A stretch of 64,000 nt of DNA from Protopterus annectens. Taxonomy: Eukaryota > Chordata > Ceratodontiformes > Protopteridae. The notes beneath the pieces were generated by a model, which saw only the letters and a list, made by a program, of their open reading frames with translations, was not told the DNA's origin and did no database searches. The translations under genes and the position numbers were made by a program. The DNA lies in assembly GCF_019279795.1 (NCBI RefSeq), contig NC_056740.1, forward strand, positions 225,950,611 through 226,014,610. The letters run 5' to 3'. Shown piece by piece: positions 10,909 through 21,290 of the stretch (position 1 is its first letter; the number at the start of each line of letters is the position of its first letter).

Positions 10909-12411
10909 TGGACACTCCTACTGAAGGAGGAAGAAAACGTCTTGCAAGATATACCGGAGACTCTCTGGTCAACAGGGAAATCAGATGTAGGACTTATCCG
11001 TACAGCAGGGCCAGTTAATATCACACCGAAATCAGCATTTAGACCACAAAAAAGACAATACCCCTTAAGGAAAGATGTAGGGGCAGGGATAAAACCTATT
11101 ATAGCAGCATTACTTAAGGGAGGGGTGCTAGTGGAATCTCCTGATTCTCCGTGTAATACACCTCTATTTCCAGTTAAAAAAGCCAATGGAGAATGGCGTA
11201 TGGTCCAAGATTTGCAAGCTGTGAATGACGCAGTAGTACCAAGGGCGCCTACAGTGCCAGATCCACACACTCTGTTAAATAACTTAAAACCTCAACAAAA
11301 ATATTTTTCTGTAGTGGATATTAGTAACACATTCTTTTCAATACTGATACACCCAGATAGCCAGTATTGGTTTGCATTTACATTTCAGGGAAAAAGATAC
11401 ACATATACATGACTACCACAGGGATATTGTAAGAGCCCTACGATATTCTCACAAGAAATGTCAAGTAACTTGGCAAGATTTAATCCATCAAAGGGTAGTC
11501 AGGTCTTACTTTATGTTGATGATATTTTGTTGGTGGCCCCCACCCTGCAGGATTGTAAAAAAAGATACCATAGCACTTCTACGATTTTTAGCCGCTGAGG
11601 GACATAAAGTAAACAAAGATAAGCTGCAGCTCTGAAAAAAACAGGTTAAGTACCTAGGATATGTGATATCCAAGGAAGGTAAAACTCTAAATGAAGACAG
11701 AAAAGTGGCAATCTTGCAGGCACCAAAACCCACCACCAAGAAGGAAATGATGTCCTTCTTGGAAACGACTAATTTCTGTCGAAGCTGGATTCCAAACTAT
11801 GTCTTGGAAACTGCACCCCTAACTGATCTTATATATAAGAAGCCTACGGCAGCACAGGAGTTGTTACAATGGACATCAGAGGCAGAATCTGCCTTTTGTA
11901 AACTGAAACAATTAATAGCGTCCTCTCTAGTTCTGGGATTACCAAATTATCATAAACGATTTTTCCAGACTGTAGATTGCAAGCAGGGTTATATGACATC
12001 AGTACTAACACAACAACATGGGGATAAGCAACGCCCCATTGCTTACTATTCATCACAATTAGACCCAGTGGCACGGTCCTTACCCCACTGTGTGCAGGCA
12101 GTAGTTGCAGCAGCGAAGGCAGTGCAAGCTTCGGCCTCAGTAGTCTTGTTCCATCCCCACACTCTGAGGCTACCCCACACAGTCGTGATTATTTTGCTAC
12201 AAGAAAAGGTGGCATATCTCTCCCCTGCTAGGCATCTCTCCTGCATGACTATATTGTTGTGCCAACCTCATATGATAATTGAACAATGCACAACTTTAAA
12301 CCCTTCTACTCTGCTCCCGACCCCTGCAGACGGCACACCGCATCGCTGCCTGCAGGTAATCGAGCAAAAGACATTACCTAGAAAAGATCTCACAGATGTC
12401 CCCTTGAAAAA
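10909..12411 (+). pseudogene. ERV reverse transcriptase
   Basis: RT domain copying RNA into DNA. Recognisable in order: PLFPVKKANGEWRMVQDL, the first catalytic Asp in FSVVDISNTFFS (about 11,310), LPQG immediately after a TGA at 11,410-11,412, and the YVDD active site at 11,512-11,523. An A-run at about 11,557 shifts the frame, and another stop follows at 11,633. The thumb/connection part (YLGYVISKEG, later AYYSSQLDPVARS) continues in the new frame to the RNase H. The active site is preserved, but the reading frame is broken at least three times. Confidence 0.85.
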
Positions 12412-12937
12412 TGTCGAGGTGACATACTACATGGATGGCTCGTGCAAAAGGGGTTCTGCAGGACATAACCTAGTAGGATATGCAGTAGTCTCTGATACTG
12501 AGGTTGTAAAAGCAAAATCCTTACCACACAATTAATCTGCACAGGCAGGAAAATTGATTGCCCTGACACGGGCATGTACCTTAGCAAGGGGTAAATGTGT
12601 AAACATTTTTACTGATAGCCAGTATGCTTTTTCCACTGTACATGTGATTGCACAACAGTGGAAAAACCGGGGAATGATAACATCTACTGGCAAACCTATG
12701 AATCATGCGCAGTTTATTTTAGATCTTTTAGAATCTATTCAGTTACCTCAGAAGGTGGCCATTTGCAAATGTGCAGCTCACACCAAGCAACAAAATAGAA
12801 TTTCTAATGGTAATGCAAGAGCTGATAAAGTTGCAAAACAAGTAGCTACAGAAGTATTTCTTTTAAACAAGGAATTACAACCCTCTGAAATTCTGAATCT
12901 GAATATGTTAAAAACAATGCAGACACTCACTTCGTAA
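12412..12937 (+). pseudogene. ERV RNase H
   Basis: The RNase H fold follows the RT connection. It shows YMDGSCKRG (first Asp), then a TAA at 12,533, GKLIALTRAC, TDSQYAFSTVH (Asp) and GNARADKVAK (last Asp). The position that is Glu in related enzymes (AELIAL-type motif) reads Lys here (GKLIAL), so one acidic catalytic residue appears lost. In the family it degrades the RNA strand of RNA/DNA hybrids. It is interrupted by a stop and not functional. Confidence 0.8.
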
Positions 12938-12974
12938 GCTGAAAAACAGCAATGGATAAAACGAGGAGCAATCC

Positions 12975-14045
12975 TTGAAAAGGGGTTGTACATTTCTAAG
13001 AAAAAAAAAAACAATACTACCCTCTAATTTGTTCCGCTATGCGGCATTGTTGAGCCATGGGCAGTGCCATGTCTCAACAGGGGGGATGAAACAGTTGGTA
13101 AACCAGGTCACGTACGGATTTACAAACTATTCTAAAAAATTTTGTTTAATGTGTCAGATTTGTAGCAAACACCATGCACAGGGGGCAATAAAGCCCAAGC
13201 AAGGGAGTTTTCCCACACCACCATATCCATTTCACACTATCTGTATGGATTTCATAGAATTGAACAAATGTGAGAATAAGAAGTATTGCCTTGTCATTAT
13301 AGATATGTTTTCCAAATGGGTGGAAGCCTTTCCAACCAAAAACCCAGATGCAGCTACAGTGGCAAAAGTACTTGTTAATGAAATTATTCCTAGGTTCGGC
13401 ATTCCGGAGGGAATCTATAGTGACAATGGTACGCACTTTGTAAATCAAGCCATACAACAGCTGAGTAAGTTTTTTGGTATTTCTTTAAAAAATCATTGTG
13501 CATATCATCCACAGTCTGCAGGGTTGGTTGAAAGACATAATGGTATACTGAAAAGCAAACTGAGGAAATTGATAGCCGAGACAGGGAAAACATGGCTGTA
13601 CTGTTTAAGCCTGGGACTGTTAAACATGAGAACCGCCCCTACAGCAAAAGGACTGACTCCTTTCGAGAAGCTGTATGGCAGGGCTTATTATACACCCCAG
13701 TGGAAACCTCTCATGTCATCAGACCAGGAAGCTGATTTTACGTTAGCTGAATATATAAAAAAGTTGTTGAGTTCTAAACATCTGTTGCAGTTTAATTCTG
13801 TTTCAGGTCAAAAACAAACCGAAACATCGGAAGTAGCAGTGACGCCAGGAGACTGGGTGTGGATTAAAATCGTGAAGCAAAAGAACTGGGTATTGCCAAA
13901 GTGGGAAGGTCCATACCAGGTGCTTCTTTCAACACCTACTGCAGTTAAAATAGCAGAGCGAGCTTCGTGGATACATCTGATGCACTGCAAGTTGGTGAAG
14001 AACTTCGAGCTAAACAAAGACCTTACCTCTCCATCGGGACCCTAA
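12975..14045 (+). CDS. ERV integrase, long open segment
   Basis: 356 codons without a stop. Domains in order: an HHCC zinc-binding N-terminus (LSHGQCHVSTGGM and CLMCQIC), a core with the catalytic triad Asp in CMDFIELN, Asp in YSDNGTHF and Glu in VERHNG, and a C-terminal GPY-like segment (WEGPYQVLL). In the family it joins the viral DNA ends to the chromosome. An A11 run just downstream of the ATG (13,000-13,011) separates it from the RNase H frame, so the true upstream fusion is broken. The M at 12,975 is simply the first ATG, not a known start. Confidence 0.85.
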   Translation: MKRGCTFLRKKKTILPSNLFRYAALLSHGQCHVSTGGMKQLVNQVTYGFTNYSKKFCLMCQICSKHHAQGAIKPKQGSFPTPPYPFHTICMDFIELNKCENKKYCLVIIDMFSKWVEAFPTKNPDAATVAKVLVNEIIPRFGIPEGIYSDNGTHFVNQAIQQLSKFFGISLKNHCAYHPQSAGLVERHNGILKSKLRKLIAETGKTWLYCLSLGLLNMRTAPTAKGLTPFEKLYGRAYYTPQWKPLMSSDQEADFTLAEYIKKLLSSKHLLQFNSVSGQKQTETSEVAVTPGDWVWIKIVKQKNWVLPKWEGPYQVLLSTPTAVKIAERASWIHLMHCKLVKNFELNKDLTSPSGP

Positions 14046-14171
14046 GCACAAAAGTCTGGCTACAAAGGGGGGTCAGATCAATAGGAACTGATCCATCTCA
14101 AACCCAGTGAAGCAATCACCAGTGCTAAGGTCCTATAGGGCAGAGAGTAAGATCACGTGTCCTAGGTGAAG

Positions 14172-14342
14172 ATGACGGAAGCAAGAAAGATCCAAATACA
14201 TCTGTTTGGAGGAACCGGAAAAAACAGGAATGCAGAGAAATCATTCCCGCAGAAATATTGCATGACCATCCTGTTAACTGTACTGGTAGCAATAATGTTT
14301 TTATTGTGGCCATTTCTCTTCTCTGCCACACAAGTAGAATGA
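14172..14342 (+). pseudogene. ERV env leader / signal peptide
   Basis: Starts ATGACGGAAGC at 14,172. A basic N-terminal stretch precedes a hydrophobic run (ILLTVLVAIMFLLWPFLF) typical of an Env signal peptide. It stops at TGA 14,340-14,342, one frame off the main env segment, so leader and body are separated by a frameshift. Confidence 0.6.
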
Positions 14343-14349
14343 AGTAAAC

Positions 14350-15630
14350 GTGCAAAGTGGCAATAAAAATTTCAATACTTATCAGGCTATTAAGCACGCT
14401 TATGCAGACACCCTCAATATCTCCAATTGCTGGGGCTGTGCAGCTATTCCCACTGCACATGGAGGAATACCCTTAATACAGATTCCCTTAAATATGAACG
14501 AAACCTGGCAAGCACTGCTGAAAGATGCAGTGAATGTGACATCTATTAAAAGAGTGACCCTATTCTTACCCAAGGCAAAAAGAGGAACAGTGTGCTTTCA
14601 AAACTATGGAAAAACAGAGGTTGGAAATAGCACCTGTAACATGACAGTGATACATTACTGTACTGGAAATTCCTGCACCACGACAAACGAGGGCCAACAA
14701 TTGCAAGATGGCAATAGCAATGACTCCACTGAAAGAAAGAAAACGGTTGATAAAAATCAAATTGTGTATAGTAAAATGTTTTGGGCTATGACCCAACAAA
14801 AGCCCGGCAACTATGAATTCTGCAACATCTCAGTCGCAATTCCTGACTGCTACTTCATGTGTGGTGATAGAGCATATAAATGGCTACCAGGCAATTGGTC
14901 TGGAAGCTGTTTTCTGGCATATCTGATTCCAGCAATACGACATGTATCGACACTACCCCAGGGGAAAATTCGAAATGTTCGAAAAATCAAGAAACCCACT
15001 AATCCGGTGGGACAAGTTGATGCATCCTGGATATATCACCATGATTTAGCCCATGTGAATGACAAAGGACTGTCGCACAACGATCTGGGTGATGACGTCA
15101 TATCTTGGGTGGGCATAATACCAGCATACAGAGCAGTGAAATCGATCTGGGAGCTGAGAAAACTATCCAAACTTCTTGAAACAATGAGTAATGCGACTTT
15201 TTCCACCCTAGAATTGGTGACTGATGAACTCACAGCCATGAAGACAGTGGTGCTTCATAATCGCACGGCTCTTGACTTCACCCTAGCGGCAAAAAGAAGT
15301 TTGTGCGCTTTAATCCAGGAGGAGTGCTGTTTGTTTATTCCTGACAACAAACATGAAATAGACAGCCATCTCAAAATAATTCAGCAAGTGTTGGCTATGA
15401 CCAAACCAGGACCGAATCCATTGACAGACTTTTTCCAAAAATAGTTCGGGGGTTGGGGCAGCATCTTGATGAACATTCTGATTGCCATCTGTGTAGGGGC
15501 AGCCTTACTGATGGTGTGTGGATGCTGCTGCATCCCCTGTATAAAAAGACTAGTTGAAAATTTCATAGATGCTTCAATTTCAAAGACTTTATATCAGAAT
15601 GTTGAGTTAGAGGTACTGATTAAAAGCTGA
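14350..15630 (+). pseudogene. ERV envelope glycoprotein (env), stop before the anchor
   Basis: Surface plus transmembrane Env. The 364-codon open part has several N-glycosylation sequons (NETW, NWSG, NATF, NRTA among others). Its C-terminal region carries an immunosuppressive-like segment (LHNRTALDF) followed by a CX6CC motif (CALIQEECC) of gamma-type Env. An in-frame amber at 15,442-15,444 lies just before a hydrophobic anchor and a Cys-rich tail (CGCCC), and the same frame ends at 15,628-15,630. A clear furin-type cleavage site is not obvious. Predicted product as is: an unanchored fragment without a signal peptide. Confidence 0.8.
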
Positions 15631-15744
15631 ATAAATACTTTCACAAGCTTAAACTAAATGACTCTCTAACTGCAAATCCTAAGTGGGAAATGATTAAGGG
15701 AAGAAAAACTGTTTATGCTTGTTTTGAAAGTAAAATTAAGTATT

Positions 15745-15757
15745 AAAAGGGGGGAAA
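15745..15757 (+). other. ERV polypurine tract
   Basis: A purine run (AAAAGG GGGGAAA) directly abutting the TG of the 3' LTR, the expected position of the plus-strand primer. Confidence 0.85.
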
Positions 15758-16286
15758 TGTTAGGAAAATGTATAACTGCAATGCAATATGTAGGCTTAGT
15801 GTATTAAAATATATAACTGCAATATGCAGGTTTAGTGCATTAAGGGTTAAAAGGAGTTAATACATTTATTCTGCTTATTCTGTGTGAAAATATGCAGCTG
15901 CTAGAAGCTCTGAAAAAAGAACAATGGATGTCTGTAAATCCACCATGGTCAGCAGAATGTGTATTGAGGCCAGGACTGTACCTTGAATGTATCATATCAG
16001 AACTAGAGAAAGAATTGTGAGAAACTAAGGAAAGCTGAAACAAGCCCAAGGCCAGGTTGTTTTTCTCAAATATGTTTTTGCAAGACAGCAATTATCTGAC
16101 CATGTCAGCAGCAAATCTAATAAAAGCATCTTTCTGTGAACTTGCAGAAAACTGTATAAAAACTGTAGGCTGAACTATGGAAAATCAGACAAACCTTGTA
16201 CCTACATGCTTTGTCTCCTTGCTGCAAGTAATAAAGGGTGCCTTGCTTGAACCTATCATGCATTGATCTTTGTGTTTTCTTTTACA
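15758..16286 (+). repeat. ERV 3' LTR
   Basis: 529 bp, TGTTAGG...TTTTACA. Relative to the 5' LTR it has a 5-bp insertion (CTTTG) near 16,209 and about ten substitutions, four of them clustered in the segment before the final GCATTGATC. Confidence 0.92.
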
Positions 16287-16291
16287 GTGAC

Positions 16292-17608
16292 ACTGGAAGT
16301 TCTAGAAAGGACCACTGGGTCAACAACAACCACTGCAGTATTCCCATGTGTAGGCGGGCTAGTGTCATTAATAATATTGAAGCCACCATTGATCCTAAAA
16401 CCTGTACTACTAACTTTTCAGATGCTTTTTTTTGTTGCGAATCAGTACTTTCATTTGATCGTGCAATGATACTATCCTGTCGAGGGGAAGTTTTGCTATC
16501 ACTTCCCTTCTATCCAGATGAGATCTTATGAAAATCAAATTTTGAAAAGGTTCTAGAGCTGATTTTTCATAATTTATGGTTATTCCTAGGTGTGAGCAAA
16601 TGTGTAATGTAGTTTCTCTTGCTCTTATGAGTTGATGCCTGATCATGGTGGTTAGGAGCTAGTCATCTAAGTATGGAAACGCTCGGAATCCTGGACACCT
16701 CAAGTGAGCTGCAACCACTACCATGCATTTGGTAAACACTCTGGGGGCTATAGTGAGACCAAAGGGCAGGGCTCAAAATTGATAATGACTGGCTCCTAGC
16801 CAGAAAAGCATATATCTTTCCGGCCATCTGCCCATTTTTATATGATAGTACATGTCCTGAAGATCTATTGAGCACATCCAATTGCCTTTTCACAGAAAGG
16901 GAAGAATAGACTGTAAAGTGACCATTCATAACGTGCTCTTTTTGATCAACCTGTTTAGATTGCTGAGATCCAGAATGGGTCTCCAGTCACCTGTTTTCTT
17001 TGGTACTAAACAGAATCTTGAGTATGTTCAGAATCCTTGTTGGTATGTGGGGACTTCTTGGATGCCTCTTTTATTTAGTAAATTCTGAGTTTCTTTGATT
17101 GCTTGATCCCATTGATTGGGTGGCATATCTGGGAATTTTCTGATGTGAGAAAGAGGATGGGCAAAGGGGATGAAATAAACTCTGGATATTATTTGATGCA
17201 CCCGTTTGTCATTTGTAATCTCTAGCCAGGCTTGTAGGTGCAGAGACAGTCGACCCCCGATAGCCTGCAGAGGTGGACAATCAGGCCTCCATCCAAGAGT
17301 GCTGAAAGGGCTTACCAAATAAGCTATTTCTACAGCCCTGGTTTTGCAGGCCTTCCCTGCCACAAGGGTGGTGTCTTCCACTATTGTTCCCTCCTCTGCC
17401 TCTGGGGGAACTTTCATCATGTGTGTCTTGGAAAGACCATTGAGATTTTCAGAACCACATCTTTCTGCAACATTTCTGACCTTTCAGAAAGGGTCTGGTC
17501 AGAGTAGAAAAATGGACTCCTACAGCAGACAAGGTCTTGCCTTCTTATTCACGTCTGGTGAGTGGTTGAGAGGGAATCCCTTGAAAGGAAGGGAGTGAGT
17601 GCCATTGC
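16292..17608 (-). pseudogene. DIRS copy B RT and start of pol
   Basis: Continuation of copy B beyond the ERV. The RT palm motif YLDD is intact at 16,662-16,673, but the following Trp codon has become TAG (16,659-16,661). Upstream RT blocks are visible: PALWSHYSPQS-like, RQLDVL and MPPNQWDQAI. At 17,100-17,600 the region matching the ORF1/pol overlap of copy D is present (PPEAEEGTIVEDTTLVAG). Homology ends abruptly at about 17,608. Confidence 0.75.
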
Positions 17609-17671
17609 CAGTTGTAACCTTGTTAAATTGTTAAAAACGGCAAGAAAGACCCAGCCAAGCTAGAGTCTTCC

Positions 17672-17896
17672 TTGTGTAATACCTTAAATCTCTTGTAGTG
17701 GATGCCAATGGGATATATGCAAACTGCAATAGCTTAAATCTCTTGTAGTGGGGACCCATGAGATACATACTGCATAATACCTTAAACTTCCTGTGGTGGA
17801 GGCCCATGGGATATATACTGTGTAATACCTTAAATCTCCTGTAAATGTAAAATATCTCAAATGTCCTGTAGTGGAGGCCCATGAGATATATGCAAA
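17672..17896. repeat. ~50-bp minisatellite, left part
   Basis: Four to five tandem units starting at about 17,673, 17,724, 17,771 and 17,819 (47-51 bp apart). Each reads roughly TG(T/C)(G/A)TAATACC, TTAAATCTC, TTGTAGTGG and CCCATGGGATATATAC. The array is interrupted by DIRS copy C and continues at 24,330. Confidence 0.8.
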
Positions 17897-18095
17897 AAAG
17901 AAGTTATGTACTCCCCATAACATTCCATGTTTGTTGTCCATCTTGCCCTTCATTCTTACTGGTTGGGTTCGGAGCCAATACTTGGCTCCAACTCGGTCGC
18001 ATACTATAGCTCAAAGTCTTTCACTTGGCTTGTGGCTGAATACCTATCCCATCATGCAGTGTATGATTCCCAGATCTTGTTTGCTGCTAACCATA
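17897..18095 (-). repeat. DIRS copy C left ITR
   Basis: Begins AAGAAGTTATGTACTCCCC and continues through TTACTGGTTGGGTTCGG and the GATCTTGTTTGCTGC region. It matches the reverse complement of 24,125-24,321. Confidence 0.85.
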
Positions 18096-18221
18096 GCCAT
18101 ATGTTTACACTAGTCCTAGAATAAAGGATATTTAAACAGAGGAAAGTCAGAGAAGCTCCTTGTCTAAGGTGAAAAAAATCTTCTAGATTCTCCAGAAGCC
18201 TTAGGCTGGGGGAAGTTGGAA

Positions 18222-18340
18222 GAGATCGTAAGAATGAAGGGTGAGATGGACAACAAATGTGGAATATTATGGTGAGCACATAACTTCTTTATATTATGTT
18301 GTCCTATCTCAACTTCATTCTTACTGGTTGGGACAGTGTC
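18222..18340 (-). repeat. DIRS copy C ICR
   Basis: Left half: GTAAGAATGAAGGGTGAGAT...GAGCACATAACTTC, the complement of the outer left ITR. Right half: TATATTATGTTGTCCTATCT...TTCTTACTGGTTGGGAC, the complement of the outer right ITR. The two halves meet at about 18,290. Confidence 0.82.
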
Positions 18341-18365
18341 CCTAGCACCATATTTCCTGGGTGGC

Positions 18366-19560
18366 TCATGGGAGTATAGTTTTCAGCATAGTGGAACCAA
18401 AGGAGGCCCTGTCCCTGGAGGCAAAATCCACTTTGTAATGAGTGATAAAGGTTTGGGATCTTGCCCATGTAGCAGAGGCACAAATACTGATAGTCTAGCT
18501 AGATAAGTGGATGATGTTGCCATGGCACTAGTAGAGTGACCCTTGACTTTGAACGGTAGTTGTCTGTTATTAGAACTGTAAATAAAGGTAATACAATTTG
18601 AGAGCCAGTTAGAGAGTGAGACTTTAGAGACTGGAATGCCTTTTTTGACTTCTGAAAAAGAAACAAACAATTGATCAGACTTCCTGAAATCTTTGGTTCT
18701 ATGTAAACAGAAGCAAAGTTGTCTATGTACATCTAACTGGTGTAGCTTGTATTCTGCCTTGTTACTATGATTATGGTAGAACACTGGCAGCTCAATAGAT
18801 TGATTTAAGCTATTTTGCAAACACACCTTAGGTAAAAAGGATGGGTTTGTTTGGAGGATACTCTATCCTTATGGAACATCAAATAAGGAGGTCTGATTGA
18901 TAACGCTTGCAATTCCGAAACTCTTCTTGCAGACGTAATAGCAACTAATAAAATTGTTTTCCAAGACAGGAATTTGAGGTCACAAATTGATGAGGGTTCA
19001 AAGGGGGGTAAGGTCAGATATGTTAGAACAAAATGTAAGTCCCATGACGATAGTGGTTCTTTAATGGGAGGTCTTTATAAGCAGGTACATTTTAAGAATG
19101 TTTTACATAATCTGTGTGACATCAAGTTCAAAGTTCCATCACCTATATGAAAATTTGAGATTGCAGCTAATTGCACCTTAATAGTAGCTGCTGCTGAACC
19201 TTGTTAAAAAATCTCTGATATGAACTCAAGAATAGAAGTGATTGGGGCAGAAAAGGGGTCAATGTTCTTACTCTGTGCCCAGTTTGAGAACCTTTTCCAT
19301 TTACTAGAATATAGGTTTTTCTTTTTAGCCTTGTGCGAGGATACCAAGATGTGTTTAACTACTGGCGTAAAATTGTAATGCCTGACTAAGTTGGGAACTG
19401 GAGCAGCCATGCTGTCAAATTGAGGGTTTGGAGGGAGGGGTGGTGCATTCCCAATATATGAGTCTAAAGGTCTGGAACTGGGTCCAGAGTCCACGGTTCC
19501 TCCTGAAGGTGAGGCCAGAGGAAGAGAAACCGAATTTGACGAGGCCAGTATGGAGCAATG
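18366..19560 (-). pseudogene. DIRS copy C tyrosine recombinase, frameshifted
   Basis: YR aligned to copy D with its stop at 18,366-18,368. Recognisable: LTAWLL-like upstream linker, SSHKAKKKNLYSSKWKRF (N-terminal core-binding part, ~19,340-19,290), the box I Arg in ITSARRVSELQ (about 18,930-18,900), the LDVHRQL-like segment and KGHSTSAMA near 18,530, where HxxR reads HSTS. The catalytic Arg of HxxR therefore appears replaced by Ser, and several frameshifts separate the blocks. Integration activity is not expected. Confidence 0.75.
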
Positions 19561-19569
19561 AGAATTATC

Positions 19570-21290
19570 CTGCTTCCTGGTGATTAGGCTTTCAGAATGA
19601 CTTTGGGTATTACGGGAAATGGGGGAAATGCATAAAGTAGTCCCGAGGGCCAATTGTGGACAAACAAGTGCATCCCTTGGTGTCTCCCCCGGAGGAGGGA
19701 TCTGGACAAAGTAGCTGCTGCATTTGGCATTCATGGGAGTGGTAAAGTGGCCACAGCAAGGCTGGCCCTATTTTCAGAATATCCTTTCCGCTACCTCTTT
19801 CTTTAGGGACCACTCATGAGGCATCACAATTGCTCTGCTCAGCCTGTCTGCTATCACACTGGCCTTCCCTGGGATATGTGTTGCTATCAGAAAGTGTTGG
19901 GAAGAGATTTCCCATTGCCATACTCTGAGGGCCTCTCAGCAAATGGGGTAAGACTTGGTTCCTTCTTGCTTGTTTATGTACCAAACCACTGACATATTGT
20001 CTTACTGGATTGCAACTGTTCCTAGTGAAAGAGTCTTGACATGCTTGCAGCACCAACAGCACTGCTTTCATCTCTAGAACACTGATGTGCAAATGGTTCT
20101 CATGTTCCTGCCGTGTGCCTTGGACCATCCTCTCCAGATAATGCAACCCCCATCTGGGAGGCGTCCATGGTCACTATTGCCAGAGAGGTTGCTGTGGGGT
20201 AAAGGGCTGACCTAACGTGATGTGACTGGAAAGGAGCCACCATCTTAGATCCTTCTTGCATGACTCTGTAATTCTGAACTGGTGAGAGATGGGAAGTTCT
20301 TGTAAGGACCACTGAGAAAAAAGGAGCCACTAAAGAATTCTCATGTGCATCCTGGCTAATGGGATAAGGTTATTGTTGCTGCCATTGTTCCTAGGACTTT
20401 CAGGACTGTTTTCACTGTTACTTTTGTCTTTGACAGGAAATCGGTAATCTGTTGTCTGAGTACAAAAACTCTTTCTGTGGGTAACTTTGCCATCATATGG
20501 TGTCTAATTCTGCTCCTATAAAGGTAATATGCTGACACAGCAGCAAGGCAGATTTTCCTGAATTTATTGGTATTCCTAACTGAGAACAAATTTGAAGGTT
20601 TGGTCTCTTGACTGTTGTAGTAGGTGCTTGGTGGTGGCAGTCAGGAGCCAGTCTAGGTATGGAAACACCTGGATTCCTAGCCGCCGCAAGTGAGCCCTAA
20701 CTACTGCCATGCATTTGGTGAACACTCTGTGGGCTATAGTGAGACCAAAGGGCAGAGCTTGAAATTGGTAATGACTGGCTCCCAGCCAGAAGCATAAGTA
20801 ATCCTTGATGGCCTGTCCATTTTTATGTGGTAGTACGCATCTTGGAGGTCTACTGAGCACATCCAATTGTCTTTCCCTAAAAAGGGAAGAATTGACTGCA
20901 GTGTCACCATCCAGAACTTTGACTTCTTTACGGATTTCTTTAGTTTGCTGAGTTCCAATATGGGTCTCCTGTCCTCTGTTCTTTTCGGCACTAAAAATAA
21001 TCTTGAGTAAGTTCTGAATCTTATTTGGTCTGTGGGGACTTCTTGTATGACTCTTTTGTTTAGCAACTTTTGAATCTCTATAGTTGCTTGTTCTCTTTGG
21101 CTGGGTGGAATGTCCGGGATCCATCTGACTTGTGGCATGGGAAGGCAAAAGGGAATGGAATAACATAACCTCTGGATATTATACTTTGTACCCACTTGTC
21201 TCTTGTGATATCTTGTAGGCTTCTGGGTACAAAGATAACCAACCCCCGACTGCCTCCAGAGTAGGACAGAAGGGCCTCCTTTCAGGAGCA
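19570..21290 (-). pseudogene. DIRS copy C RNase H and reverse transcriptase
   Basis: The RNase H part lies at about 19,814-20,146 (HLHISVLEMKAVLLVLQA with the catalytic-type Glu), downstream of the RT. The RT part spans 20,576-21,290: SRLFLVPKRTEDRRPILEL, MCSVDLQDAYYHIKMD (palm Asp), ALPFGLTIAHRVFTKCMAV, then VFPYLDWLL where the family has YLDD. Loss of one Asp should abolish polymerisation. The two RT halves overlap in different frames at 20,734-21,166. Confidence 0.78.

Larger units (their letters stand above)
7512..16286 (+). mobile_element. Endogenous retrovirus, class-I (gamma-like), inactive
   Basis: An 8.8-kb provirus in the order LTR, primer-binding region, gag, pro, RT, RNase H, integrase, env, polypurine tract, LTR. 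The two LTRs differ at about 10 substitutions and one 5-bp indel over ~525 bp (roughly 2%). Class I is suggested by the single CCHC knuckle in gag, the pro-pol layout and the CX6CC motif in the transmembrane Env region. All coding regions carry stops or frameshifts; the integrase part and most of env are the least damaged. It lies opposite in orientation to its host DIRS copy. Confidence 0.9.
5196..17608 (-). mobile_element. DIRS copy B, right-truncated and split by an ERV
   Basis: YR retrotransposon on the minus strand. Left to right it has the left ITR, ICR, YR, RNase H, the ERV insertion (7,512-16,286), then RT and the ORF1/pol junction. Homology to copy D stops at about 17,608 and the minisatellite follows, so most of ORF1, the leader and the right ITR are missing. 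The RT keeps YLDD (16,662-16,673), but the next codon is a stop. The element is inactive. Confidence 0.85.
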
